64,000 nucleotides of DNA. Source: Purpureocillium takamizusanense (taxonomy: Eukaryota > Ascomycota > Sordariomycetes > Hypocreales > Ophiocordycipitaceae). This document shows, in pieces, positions 32,135 to 42,976 of this stretch. The stretch is taken from positions 1,054,001 through 1,118,000 of the forward strand of contig NC_063068.1 in the NCBI RefSeq assembly GCF_022605165.1, in the 5' to 3' direction. The notes beneath the pieces were generated by a model. The model did not search any database. It was not told where the DNA came from and worked only from the letters and a program-made list of their open reading frames with translations. Each line of letters begins with the position of its first letter. The first letter of the stretch is position 1. The position numbers and the translations under genes are program-made.

Positions 32135-33763
32135 ATGCCGTCATCCAGCCTGGACGTCGACCCCGAGAAGGGCCTTGACCTCGACCCCCGGACGTACCCT
32201 GTCGACGGGACAGATGGGACCGATACCGTCGCCGGCAGCCGCGCAGATGACGCCACTGTTGGGGGCGAGACACGCTCGTCACAGCATGGGCCTGGTGGTG
32301 GTGGTGGCGGCGGCGGCGGCGGTTTGCTGGCCCTGCTTCGCGACTTTGAAGCGCACATGGACGCCAAGTTCGGCGTCGAGTCCGAGGCCATCGAGCGAAA
32401 GCGCCCGGAAGACAGGAACCCCGTCTCGTGGACTGAGGAGCTATCCATGGCCCTGCTCTGGGCCAGCGGCGTCATGAACACGTCGTGCTTCGCGACGGGG
32501 TTCCTGGGCGCGCAGTTTGGCCTGAGCCTGAGACAGTCCGTCCTCATCACCGTCCTGTCGTCTGTTGCTGGCGGCGCCGTCAGCGGCTACTGCGCGACCT
32601 TTGGTGCCGCGACGGGCCTGCGGCAGATCAGCGTCAGCCGGTATAGTTTCGGCTGGTGGCCGAACAAGCTCATCGCCATCCTCAACTGTATCCAGCAGAT
32701 CGGCTGGGCCGCCGTGCAGTGCATCACCGGGGGGCTGGCCCTGACGGCCGTGTCGGATGGCAGCGTCTCCCTCATCCTCGGCGTGGTTGTCTTGGCCGTG
32801 GTTGCGCTCCTCATCTCGCTCGTGGGGCTGAACGCCATCCTCGTGTACGAGCGATACGCCTGGATCATCTTCTTCGTCATCTTTCTCATAGTGTACGGCG
32901 AGACTGGCAGGTTCGCCGACAACACGACGCCCGCTTCGGTGACCGGCGCGACGCTCTCTGGCTCTGTCCTCAGCCTGATTGCGACGGTGTACGGCTCGAG
33001 CTCGTCTTGGAGCACCATTACCAGCGACTACTACGTTCACTACCCGGCAGGCGTCAGTCGCATCAAGGTTTTCTTGATGACCACCTTCGGCATTGCGATC
33101 CCGACCTCCATCGGCATGGTGGCAGGTTGCGTTGTTGCGTCGACGTTTACCAACAGGCCCGATTGGGGCGACACCTACGCCAACCGGGGTCTCGGTTATC
33201 TCATTCAGGACATTCTGTATCCCAGAGGCTTTGCCAAGTTTCTCCTCACCCTGCTCGTCTTGTCGGGCGTCAACAACATGGTCATGAATCTTTACAGCGC
33301 CGCAATCTCCTTCCAGCAACTCGCGCGCCCATGCGCTCAGATCCCGCGCATAGTCTGGACGCTGTTCTGCTTCGTTTGCATCATGGCGCTAGCAATTGGC
33401 GGCAGAGCTAACCTTAATGACTATCTCGTCAACTTCTTGAGTCTTCTTGGCTACTGGTGCACCAGCTATGCCATAATACTCTTCGAAGAACACGTCTTCT
33501 TCCGCAAAGGGACATTCAGCAACTATAACCTGGAAGGGTGGAACGATCCTGCCAAGCTGCCTCTGGGAATCGGTGCCGCCGTGGCATTCCTGCTGGGAGT
33601 GGTATCATGGTGTATGGGAATGAGCCAAACCTGGTTCGTTGGGCCGCTCGCAAGAGACATCGGAGACAATGGAGGGGATGTCGGCAACGAGATAACATTT
33701 GTAGTGACAGCCCTGAGCTATGCTCCAGTGAGATACCTGGAGCTCAAGTTTGTCGGGCGTTGA
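32135..33763 (+). CDS. NCS1-family purine-cytosine permease
   Basis: A single exon of 542 residues starting at ATG 32135. It has an acidic cytosolic N-terminus with a run of Gly (GGT/GGC repeat, about 32295-32322). The conserved NCS1 features follow: EAIERKRPEDRNP, then SWTEELSMALLWASGVMNTS, QFGLSLRQSVL and RQISVSRYSFGWWPNKLIAI. Later come WAAVQCITGG and the SSSWSTITSDYYVHYP segment. About 12 membrane helices are visible. The arrangement matches the Fcy2/FcyB branch of plasma-membrane proton symporters for cytosine, adenine, guanine and hypoxanthine. The polyglycine tract is not part of the family core. The frame is open further upstream, but no conserved sequence lies there. Confidence 0.9.
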   Translation: MPSSSLDVDPEKGLDLDPRTYPVDGTDGTDTVAGSRADDATVGGETRSSQHGPGGGGGGGGGGLLALLRDFEAHMDAKFGVESEAIERKRPEDRNPVSWTEELSMALLWASGVMNTSCFATGFLGAQFGLSLRQSVLITVLSSVAGGAVSGYCATFGAATGLRQISVSRYSFGWWPNKLIAILNCIQQIGWAAVQCITGGLALTAVSDGSVSLILGVVVLAVVALLISLVGLNAILVYERYAWIIFFVIFLIVYGETGRFADNTTPASVTGATLSGSVLSLIATVYGSSSSWSTITSDYYVHYPAGVSRIKVFLMTTFGIAIPTSIGMVAGCVVASTFTNRPDWGDTYANRGLGYLIQDILYPRGFAKFLLTLLVLSGVNNMVMNLYSAAISFQQLARPCAQIPRIVWTLFCFVCIMALAIGGRANLNDYLVNFLSLLGYWCTSYAIILFEEHVFFRKGTFSNYNLEGWNDPAKLPLGIGAAVAFLLGVVSWCMGMSQTWFVGPLARDIGDNGGDVGNEITFVVTALSYAPVRYLELKFVGR

Positions 33764-34501
33764 CGGCCTCATCGAGGTGGGCGGAGAAACGGCAAGGGGC
33801 CACTGATTGATGAGCCGAGCCCCATGCGCCAGCGTGAAACAATCTCGTCTTGATTGTCAAATCAGACGTGGTCCTCGCAGTTGTCAATCTTATTCAGGGG
33901 CCGCAGGAACCCACGTGGCCAAGTGTAGCCGATTATAGATGTGTACCTATTTGCCTTGTGCAACCGCGCCTCGTAAGGCGGCTGCCATGACTAGCAAGCC
34001 AGTGACTGGTCGCATCCTCAGTTGCCCGGCGGGCGCCAAGGTCATCTTTGTGGCCCTGGGTTGCGCAGCGACTGTTTCAGCCGCTCTTCCTGCCACTCAA
34101 AGGCTGATCCGGTATAATGAGACGTCCTTGCCCATGACGCCTTTCAGACCAGCTCTGCAAGGTCGGATGAAAAGCTGCAAAACTCTCGAGAGTTGATACC
34201 GCCCCGGATCTGGTGCATATGACGTCCTCCCACAAGCCCAGTTTTAAGTAGACGACCTCCTGCCACTTGCCGCATGAGGTGGTAATGTTTGCCCGTCATC
34301 TGTGCCGATTGTGGCCTCTGGTGGAACCATCTGTGACGTTACACCTGCCAATCGAACCCTGTTCGCCATGTGGCCAGGACAGGCATTGCTTGTCGGCGCA
34401 CCTCGCACCTGGGCCGTGTGGGCCTCTCATGCATCATCACGGCGTCTTTGGTGTCGCAACGTGGGCATAGGTGGTGTCGGTTGAGAACCCCACGTTTCTT
34501 A
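33764..34501. other. Intergenic between convergent genes
   Basis: 738 bp between the permease (+) and Ipi3 (-). No gene, repeat or RNA was recognised. Short frames on both strands look random. Confidence 0.4.
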
Positions 34502-35811
34502 CTACGACTTCACGCCATCCTTGCTCGGTAGAATGTCCCCAGGCAATGACGCCAAGGCAGCTTCCAATACCTGATCGCCGATGCCAACGGATGATAAGAC
34601 GCTGCCAAAACGACCGTCGCCAAGGTCGCCTTCTAGCTGCGCTGACAAGGTGTACTGCCGTTGCGTCTGATTTGGCTTCACCACGGTCACAGCCCGGGTA
34701 TGCCTCTTGTCCTTGATGGGTGGGAGCAAGACAAGGTTCGTGACAGAAGCATTGAGGTTGGCCATTTCCGCGGGATAGCTATTGTCGACAAGACTCCAAC
34801 GCAGGATCTTGCCTTTGACATGGCCCGTGAAGACGGACGTGCCGTCGTAGTTCACGGCCAGACACGACGCGACTCCAGCGTCTTCGTCAGCGACGCCAAG
34901 AGGTGCGCCTACCTGTACAACGATGGAAGCGAGCTCAGCGCTCCTGGAGCCGAGCAGGGGCTTGTCGCCAAAGAGCTCCACGAGAAACAGGCCACGGTCG
35001 TCGGTGGTGACGAACAGGGACCGAGCGCAGGGATCGAGAGCGACGCAGAGCGGTGCTGCAGGGAAGAGAAGCGTTCGGAGAACTTGGCCGGTCCTGTAGT
35101 TCCATAGGATGCACGTCTTGTCCTTGCTAGCTGACACGCAGAGGCTTGTCTCGGCATTTGCACTGGGCCCAACGACGAGATCGGTGATGGCGCCCCGGTG
35201 ATTGGACAGGGTTAGGTCGGGCTCGTATCCCGGGTCGGCACCCAGGTCTAGCAGACGAGCCAACGACCAGACGTTGACATTGGAGTCGTCCGAGGCGGAA
35301 AGCACATGGCAAGGGGTAACAGCCAGACAGCTAACGGCCTGCACATGGCAAGGGGGCGTGGCAACGTGTCTGCCCGTGCAGGTCTTCAATGCTTTTCGTT
35401 AGCACGCCGTTTTCCCCCTACATGATGGGGCTGCTGCGAGGGAGAGGGAGGGAGAGGGGGAAAAAGGAAGCTCACCTCCCACAGTATCAAGCGGCCCTGA
35501 ACAGTGCCGAGGACGAGAACATCCCCAGCCAGCGCGAGGCAGCCGATTCTCTCCTGAAAGGGGATGAGGGCTTCCTGGTTCCCACGCTGCCGGGAGTACA
35601 CGTGAACGTGAGCCTTTTGATCTTGGGCAGCGAAGATGTGCGTGTCGGTGACGGCGAGACAGTGCCTCGGCGCCGAGCTCTTCTTGAAGGTAGCTTTTGC
35701 CGCCCACGTGGGCGTGACCGTGTGGGCGTAAATCCCGACGTCTTTGGACACGGCCGTGTTGGCGGCGACGGGCGGGCCGGAGATGGCCGAAACGAGCTCC
35801 TCGGAAAGCAT
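34502..35811 (-). CDS. IPI3: Pre-rRNA processing WD40 protein Ipi3
   Basis: Exons are 35811-35476 and 35383-34502, with a 92-bp GTGAGC..AAG intron, giving 405 residues. Ipi3 (Crb3, WDR18 in animals) is a WD40 subunit of the Rix1 complex, which helps process ITS2 and mature the 60S pre-ribosome in the nucleus. The N-terminus MLSEELVSAISGPP is typical of the family. WD40 blades include SASDDSNVNVWSL, SASKDKTCILWNYRTGQV and SVFTGHVKGKILRWSL. The intron falls after QGRLILWE. The length is slightly below other fungal Ipi3 proteins. It is divergent from the gene at 38871 across a long intergenic region. Confidence 0.87.
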
Positions 35812-37026
35812 GACGGAAGACGAGTGAGTGTGTGTATGACGAGCAGGCCGCGAGCGGATGAGAACGTGAGGGAAGGGCGGGATCGGGGTTTCGCGGCAGA
35901 CCTGTGCCGTGCAGGGCGGGCAGCGTTTTCCTCGAAAGAGCCTGGACGCAAGACGAAGTAGACAGCAAACAACGGTCCCGCTAATGAATTGACACAGACG
36001 GTCAATGCGGACGAATCGACGGGGTGGCGACGACGTGGCTCATGCACACATCACTGGCATTACGAAGGGGCGGAGGGATGGAAGCAAAAAAGAAAATTGA
36101 GGTCGTCTCGGGCCCCACAGGCGGGAGCTATTGGTGGCGGGCCACGGACCCCCTCCCGCCCGTGGCCTCGCCTTTTGCCAGCACTAACTTACCAACTTTA
36201 TTAGTGTACGTACGTACTGCTAGTATGAGAACTGATCTCACGGTGCGATTTATAGACGTCACCGGGCCCCACAGCGTGCCGCGCACGGGAGGGGCACCGG
36301 GAGGCCAGGGCTCACATCGGGAAGACGAGCAGACGATGGGGTCGGTCGCTGCATGTGGAAAGATAGCTGGAGGTGAGGAGGCATAAGAGCACGGTGCACG
36401 CGTTCCTGGCTGTGGTGGCCCGCTCCAGGCTGGCATCTACAGGTACTTAGTAACTAATTTTAGTACTACCAGTGGGTGCAAGTTCTCCGGGCAGGTTAGC
36501 ATTAGTACCTTCAGCAGTTAGGTAGTACTACTAAAGGCGGGCAATACAGGTTGACAGGCTTGATACTGGGCCGCTACAATCAACCTATCCCAGCGATGCT
36601 CAACAGCCCAACAACGCTCCAGCTCTCTCGGGACCCTGGTGGACTCCTCCCCGGGCCTGGGCTCCTAGCGCCCGCCCACTGGGTCGAACGCCAAGGAGCT
36701 ACCTTTCAGTTTGATGGGTGGAAGGTCCCAGTGAAGGCCCAGGGACCGGGAATCAGGGCAGCCCAAGGAGCCGGGCATCCGGGCAGTCCAGTGGAGGAAG
36801 TCCTCCCTCCCCCCGTCCGGCACCCGCAAGCGACGGATGATGCCACAATCCAGCCACTACCAGCCCCTGGAGCTCTCCCCGCATCACCTGTTCACTGCGG
36901 TCTTGGTCACCGCCCATCCAATGGGGATCTTTTCGCCTCAAACTCCCATCTGCCCCTCTCGTCCATCATCCATCCCATCCCTTGCCTCTCCGCCGCCATC
37001 TACGCGCCACGGATTTAGCCATGGCT

Positions 37027-37057
<31 letters not shown>

Positions 37058-38870
37058 CGCGGCATCGTAGCGTGCCCTCTCTCTCTCGTCCTGCAACCAA
37101 CCAACAAATCTCGCACATCGAACATTCCATCCGCCCACGTCGTGGCCGCTCGTGACCTTGCAGGTCCCCGGCCGTTGGTGGCGGTCGTCAACCGTCACTA
37201 TCGCCGAATTGTGTTCTCGGCAGATTCGCGTCTTCGCTTTGCCCGTGGCGCGTTGCTTTTTCTTCCCTGCACGAACCAACCGCCCCTTGCTTCTGTTTGG
37301 AACATCTCGTCTCGCCCCCTGCCTCTGGCACGACCTCGCTGACGCAGCTCGACAGTCTACCCAGCCAAGCCCAATGCAGTCAACCCCCCTCCCGCCATGT
37401 GGCATCTCCAGGGCAGGGAGGAGACAGCGGCGCCGGGATTGATGCTCATCCCATCACCTGCAAGACCGATCTACGCCATGCAGCCTGCAGAATCAGGCTG
37501 TGGCCATCGTCGCGAAAAGCAAGCCGTCGCACTGTCCCCTCGGGTGGCTTGACTGTCGCACAGGAGAGAGGCAGCCAGCCATCCAGCCAGTTACTCGCAC
37601 ATGCAGCGCAACCCCTGGAGAATGGAATGGTGCCATGGCGGCGGGTGAGATGCGCCTGGAACCAAGGCAGGACGCCTCCAAAGCATGACGCCGGCATCTG
37701 GCAAAGACCACAAGCCGTGAACAGCCGTCAGCTGCTTCGTACCCCCATTGCCATTCCAGAGATTTAATCGCCTACGAGCGGGCACGGTCGTCGGACCTCG
37801 CCTGGACCGCGCCCCGGTCTGTGACCAGCTCACGAGCAGGCCTCGCAACTCTCGTTGACTGCCCGTGCTGTGGTGATGACTGAGCGGCGAAGCGGGTAGA
37901 TGCGTTGCGGGTGGCTACCGGACGTCTGCCTGGGTCGAGGTTCCGATGCGGGACCGTCGAGCATCCCGAACCGACGTCCGGAGCGGTTCCTCATACTGGG
38001 TGCCGCAGACTCCCTGCACTGTCCGGGTGATTGATTAATTGCGCCACTCACCCAGGCTCCTGGACCGTGTGGTGCGACCAAGGCAGGGAAGGCTCTTGAC
38101 CAACAACGGGTTGTCTGCGGGCTGCGTGCCGGGGCCATCCATCTGCTTCCACCAGCAAGTAACGCGGCGCGAGGTCCCGACCCGGACGGCGCGCTTCTTC
38201 GGAGTCGATGATTCACATAGCACGCGCATTCCCGCAGCGCCTCTTGCTCGTCAGACCAATGCTAGAGCATCGTCTCGTTGGTTTCCTTTGCGAAAAAGAA
38301 GACGCCGGCCATGTGGGTTCGCTTCTGTAGGCGCCAGCGCGATAGTAGCTCGACGGTCGACACCACCATCGACAGACCTGACCGGCCACCTTTCTTTTGT
38401 CCGCACTGTCATGTTATTTCTTCTTTCCCCCCGTGCTGCGCAGGGCGTCGCACGCACGCACGCTCTCGCGAGCTAAGGGCCATCGCTGTCGCCTTCCCCA
38501 CCACTTTGATCGCTGGTACTTCGTACATGGTACCATCTCGCTACATCCTACGTATCTATATTGCCGTCTCGCGTCCCTTCGAATCACTGGGTGTTGGGTC
38601 GTCAGTGCGACAGTCGCTGATTGTCCCTTTTCGCCTCCTGCTCGCGGCGGCTAGGACGAGCCTCAATTTGCAACAGACCCCCCGCCGAGCACCGTCTTGG
38701 CCATGCCTCCTTGTCTCTGACTGTCTCTCCGCTGCTGCCCTTTATTTCCCCCCATCGTGCTGCACCCCGGCGGACCATACTCGCCCTTGACCAGCCGCCA
38801 TCGTCTCGTTATATCCTAAGCCCGCCCTCGTTGCCTGCATGCCTGGCCTCCCTCCAGGCTGGGAATCCTG
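35812..38870. other. 3.1-kb divergent intergenic region
   Basis: The longest gene-poor stretch, between Ipi3 (-) and the 726-residue protein (+). It holds TA-step patches (36190-36240 and 36440-36545, with repeated TAGTACTA), an (AGC)10 tract and several pyrimidine-rich runs at about 38390-38780. It also has one exact GTACTTCGTAC (38516-38526). The pyrimidine runs are typical of fungal promoters and leaders. The ORFs here have no domains. A non-coding transcript or long leader is possible but not shown. Confidence 0.45.
37027..37056 (+). repeat. (AGC)10 microsatellite
   Basis: Ten perfect AGC units in non-coding DNA of the Ipi3 upstream region. Confidence 0.95.
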
Positions 38871-41051
38871 ATGAGTACCCCCACTGGCCACGGCAAGCCC
38901 AGCGAGCTTCCCATGCTCCCGAGCAACTCGACGGCTCTAGAAGCACGCAGCCATTCCCCCGAGCCCGCCGACGACTCTTCCCGATCAGCGTCAGCAGCAT
39001 CAACACGCTCGAGACTGACGTCGAAACGACCGCGATCCGTGTCTAACATGACCGAGCTCATACCGCTCAGGCTCTCAACTTCAACTTTAAGCTTCTTGAG
39101 CACGCCCTCGTCGACCCCCGAGCCCATAGGAGACCGCGTGGACGAGTATTTTCCCGAGCTGCTGGCCCAAGACCTCGAGAGCTCGGCCGAGATCTTTGCC
39201 TCCAGACGAATGACGGCAGGCACACCAGTGCTACTCCTCTCAAACGAAGACCAGGCCCGTATCAGGAACACCAGAATGGGGCCCTCTCCTCCTTATCTGG
39301 CAGCTTCGGCCAGAGTCCTGTCGCTAGGGGCCATAGAAGAGCGTACCTCCAGGGTTTCTTTTCTCGAGCAACAGGAATCACAGCTAGAGGCTACGACGTC
39401 GGATGCCGAGTCGAGGATGAGCTCGCAAACGTCAGAGGACATGGCCCCTCCTTCATTTCGGCACCGCGAGTCGGTCTTGACCGCTGCCACATCAGTGGCC
39501 TCGGCAAGTTGGAAACCTTCGGCGATTAGATCGATGCCGGCAAGCAGTCCATTGGAAAACAGCTGGATCGATTGCGACTCAGACTGCGACTCAGACGAGA
39601 TGGACAACTGCAACATCGCATCACTGTCGCCTCGGCCGCCCACGCCTCCCGAGTCTGATTTCGACTCGGGTGCCACAGGTCTCAGAAAGTTGGACATGCG
39701 GGGCTCATGGGGCCACGGCGAGCAGACTCTTCATCACAAATCGCACTCAGTATGCGGCGGCTCGCCTGATTCGCATCCGCGAGATAGAGCGTCCCATGTG
39801 TCGTTTGACTTGCCAGTCAGACCATCATCGACGGTGGGGCTCAGACGACACGACCGCTTCGAAGAGAGGCGCAGCTGTGAAGCTCACACCACAAAACCCT
39901 CGTCTGCTCATATGGAACAGCAACAGATCAGCACCCCCCAGTCGCGCAGAGTCAAGCAAGCGGCCCAAGAGCTGAGCCAGACGCCAGAGACTGGAGACAA
40001 GACCGACCCGCCCCCAGCCACCAAGGAATTTCTGGATTGTGAAGCTGAAGCCACAGAGATGATCTATCCAGCGGGCCCCCTCACCCCGCTCACGGCGATG
40101 CCTCTTTCCGAGACGGCTTTCGCGCGGCCACCGTCCCCACGCCCGGCCCTTCGAAGCGTTCAGTCGTGGCTAAACAGCAGTCTACAGCCGTGTCCTCGCG
40201 TGTTCAACGATGACATGAGTAGGGTGGTGCCACTACCCCCCGATGCAATGGAGACGCTCAGAGTCTCAATTGCATGCTTTCCCGAGACGATGCTGTTGTC
40301 ATCGAGTCTGACCATTGACACAATTCGGACGTACTCGCGCAAGGTGCGCCAGCCGAGCTTAGAGATTGTACGGGGTCCGTCGCCGAGGACTGCGACGCCC
40401 GAAATGCCGTCTCAGACGCCCAGAAAGTCGCTTTGGCGCAAGGTCATGCCTCACAAGCGAAGCGCAATGGCGCCGGACGTACGACAAAGGCAAAGCCACA
40501 GCTCTGGAGAGAGTAGCGTCGCGTCCATGTCATCTAGCGCTGCAGAGACGCCAAAGCCGTGGGAGCCGCTGCAAAATGTATTCGGAAGCTGTTCAAGCTA
40601 TATTTGCGATGCCCTATACGCACACATCGTTGCCTACAACTACATGTCTGCCTTGGTGGCTCGAAACTCTACCGCATCAGGATCACGAGGGACACCCAGC
40701 GAATCCCAGCAAGAAGAGATTCCGAAAAAGGCGGCAAGCCTTCTCGGCTTGGGGGGTACGGGCGAGCCTGGCACCGCCTTCAACCGCCACTCTCGGAGAG
40801 CCACGACGTCAACAGAGAATTGGTGTAGGGAAGAGATGGTGACGACTCAGCCCACGGCATGGGCCAACCACGAAAATATGCAGGGCGGCCTTCTACGTTG
40901 CGTTGTGCGACTGGTTGCCGCGGCCAGACTCATGGCAGAGAAGGGCACAAGTGAGGACACAATGGTTGGTAAGGATGTGGATGATGTGGATCTGGTACTC
41001 ATCAGAAGCCTATGTGAGATTGTGCGCATGGCAGAGGAGGCGTCAGGATGA
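38871..41051 (+). CDS. Uncharacterised Ser/Pro-rich fungal protein
   Basis: A single exon of 726 residues starting at ATG 38871; I do not recognise a family. The protein is rich in Ser, Pro, Thr and Arg, with many potential phosphorylation sites (RSHSPEP, SPRPPTPPESD, PSPRTATPEMPSQTPRK) and no transmembrane segment. A more ordered C-terminal region (about 565-726) includes an aromatic/Cys stretch VFGSCSSYICDALYAHIVAY, then LLRCVVRLVAAARLMAEK, and ends with helices VDLVLIRSLCEIVRMAEE. That part looks like a folded helical domain and is the most likely conserved core. A regulatory or scaffold protein is possible. The long upstream region with pyrimidine tracts suggests a regulated promoter. Confidence 0.72.
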   Translation: MSTPTGHGKPSELPMLPSNSTALEARSHSPEPADDSSRSASAASTRSRLTSKRPRSVSNMTELIPLRLSTSTLSFLSTPSSTPEPIGDRVDEYFPELLAQDLESSAEIFASRRMTAGTPVLLLSNEDQARIRNTRMGPSPPYLAASARVLSLGAIEERTSRVSFLEQQESQLEATTSDAESRMSSQTSEDMAPPSFRHRESVLTAATSVASASWKPSAIRSMPASSPLENSWIDCDSDCDSDEMDNCNIASLSPRPPTPPESDFDSGATGLRKLDMRGSWGHGEQTLHHKSHSVCGGSPDSHPRDRASHVSFDLPVRPSSTVGLRRHDRFEERRSCEAHTTKPSSAHMEQQQISTPQSRRVKQAAQELSQTPETGDKTDPPPATKEFLDCEAEATEMIYPAGPLTPLTAMPLSETAFARPPSPRPALRSVQSWLNSSLQPCPRVFNDDMSRVVPLPPDAMETLRVSIACFPETMLLSSSLTIDTIRTYSRKVRQPSLEIVRGPSPRTATPEMPSQTPRKSLWRKVMPHKRSAMAPDVRQRQSHSSGESSVASMSSSAAETPKPWEPLQNVFGSCSSYICDALYAHIVAYNYMSALVARNSTASGSRGTPSESQQEEIPKKAASLLGLGGTGEPGTAFNRHSRRATTSTENWCREEMVTTQPTAWANHENMQGGLLRCVVRLVAAARLMAEKGTSEDTMVGKDVDDVDLVLIRSLCEIVRMAEEASG

Positions 41052-42976
41052 TGGCGTCGGTTTCACGTCTGCAAATTTGAGGTTTGACGAGGCATTCCCT
41101 GGATGACGCTGCTTTTTAAGGACAATACCCACGTTGGCGAAGTTTCGGTTGGATTGGGCGCTGGAGCCCGACTGAAAAGGATTGATTGATATCTGATATG
41201 ACGGCCGCCTCTTTTCGCTTTTCGAGTCGGTTGCGGTGGCTGGAGGAGGGACGATACCAGGTAGACTATGAGGAGAATTATCCATTGCGATCGCATCATA
41301 CCTGCCTCACTATCTCATTCTGCAGCAAACGTGAACCTTGTCCCACACAGGGTTGCTTACCTGTCTCTGCGCCAGCGGGCCGCTCACGTCTGTGTCTTGT
41401 CGGGGCTGGGGGCTTGTACTCTGGGGCCGAACACTCGGAACCTGGACCCAGCCGGAGCAATCAACCTTGCTTTGTCGTTCGGGGACCGAGAGCCAGGCGA
41501 CCCTTGCAAGCCCGTGCGGCCGCGTCTAGGTCGAACTGGAAATGGATGTTACTGGCACGCTGAAACCTAAGAGACATGACACGTCTGCAAGCTGAAGGCA
41601 ATTGTGCCTGCCCAATTTCGCTGACTCCTCTCGTGTAAGTACTCGTTGGTACGGCCGACAACACAGGAGGCAGCCTTGCTTGTCTGCATCGGTTCGTCAC
41701 GGGCGGCCACGCACCGAGATCCCGCTCCCGCATACAAAAAGGAAAAGAAGATGAATAAAGAAGGAACGGCCCCAGCGATGGAAAGCGTTGAGGCGGTAGG
41801 AAAGTAGAGTATACTACACGTCTAGGTGAGCCTGTTTGCGTGGTGGGACAAGCGATGCCGTGCCACCATCCGCCATGTACGTTTGCTACTCTAGAGTCTA
41901 GGAGTGAAGACCGCGATGGGCAGTCATTCGGGCGGCGGAGAGGGAGTGCAACCCCTTGCCGTCGTCTCAGGTCTTTTGTGTTGCGATAATCGAAGAGGGC
42001 TGGTGATTTGGGCGGGGCGCCGTGATGCTGTCCTGGCGGGCTGGCTGTAGGGGCCGACGAATATTTTGGACGAGCACTGGGGTTTTGAGGAGACCGGGGG
42101 GATGGTGACGCGACAGATGATGCATCGCGACCCGGCTGGTTGTCTCTCGGAATGAGATGCCATCATCATGACCCAGACAGCTTTTCGAGCAGTACTACTA
42201 TACTGTACAATCGACGGACATGATGACAATCAGTCAGTCTATCTCCCCACCTCTCCCTTGCGCCTCACTCGCATCGCATCACCTTGGTCGTGCGAGGCCT
42301 GTGATACGTGATGCATCGCCCGGAAAACAGGACGTGGAGGCGGGAAGCTGCGTTGCGCAGGCCCTGAGATGAGACCCCGCTGGCCGGTTCGAGAACTTCA
42401 TTAACTATGTGCCGGGAGTGAGTGGGTGAGTGAGAAGGGGAGTGTGAGACATGGCGGTGAGCAGTAAAATGGGACATGGATCTCCCGTCTCATCAAACTG
42501 GCTCGCGATGACGATGATGACGATGATGATGTTGATGATGATGGTTTGCTGCTGCTCCGAGCTGCTTTGCGGACTGTCATCTGGTGTGGCGGCTGCGGCT
42601 GTGGCGTCTGGTTGACCGCCAGCAGGGAAGCGGAACAGGGATTTCAATGGGACCCTATTTCTCAGCTGAGCTGATTGCTTGCCTGCCTACCTGGAATAGC
42701 CTCACTCATCACTCTTTCTCAACGTTGGGTCCCCATCCATGTGCCGACCCCTGGCCGGTGCCGAAGGAAAAAAAGAACCACTCGCCATTCCTTAATCAAA
42801 AACACGCCCCTTCCACCATGTCTCGCCACCTCGACCTCGACTTCATGCCCACGGCAAAATGCGCGCCCAGCTCGCCCTACAACACACGGCATTTTGACGA
42901 GCGCGCCCCGACGGGCCCGCGCAAAGGCTAACAAGAAAAAAAAGGAGTCGATCAAGAAGAGAAAAAAGGAGTAAAA
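41052..42976. other. Intergenic region
   Basis: 1.9 kb between two plus-strand genes. Overlapping frames on both strands have no domains. A GATGAT-type microsatellite is annotated separately. The last 60 bases before the next ATG are A-rich (AAGAAAAAAAAGGAG and similar), like a leader. Confidence 0.45.
42507..42544. repeat. GATGAT/GATGAC microsatellite
   Basis: Imperfect GAT repeats with GAC and GTT interruptions over 38 bp in non-coding DNA. Confidence 0.85.

Noticed and set aside
36551..37018. 155-residue plus-strand frame in the 3-kb gap
   Set aside because: Pro/Gly-rich with no motif; overlapping frames of similar length exist on the other strand.
37025..37405. Minus-strand frame ending in a Cys run
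   Set aside because: The Cys run is the antisense of the (AGC)10 tract; nothing else suggests a protein.
42370..42410. Possible tRNA B box (GGTTCGAGAAC)
   Set aside because: No cloverleaf could be folded around it.
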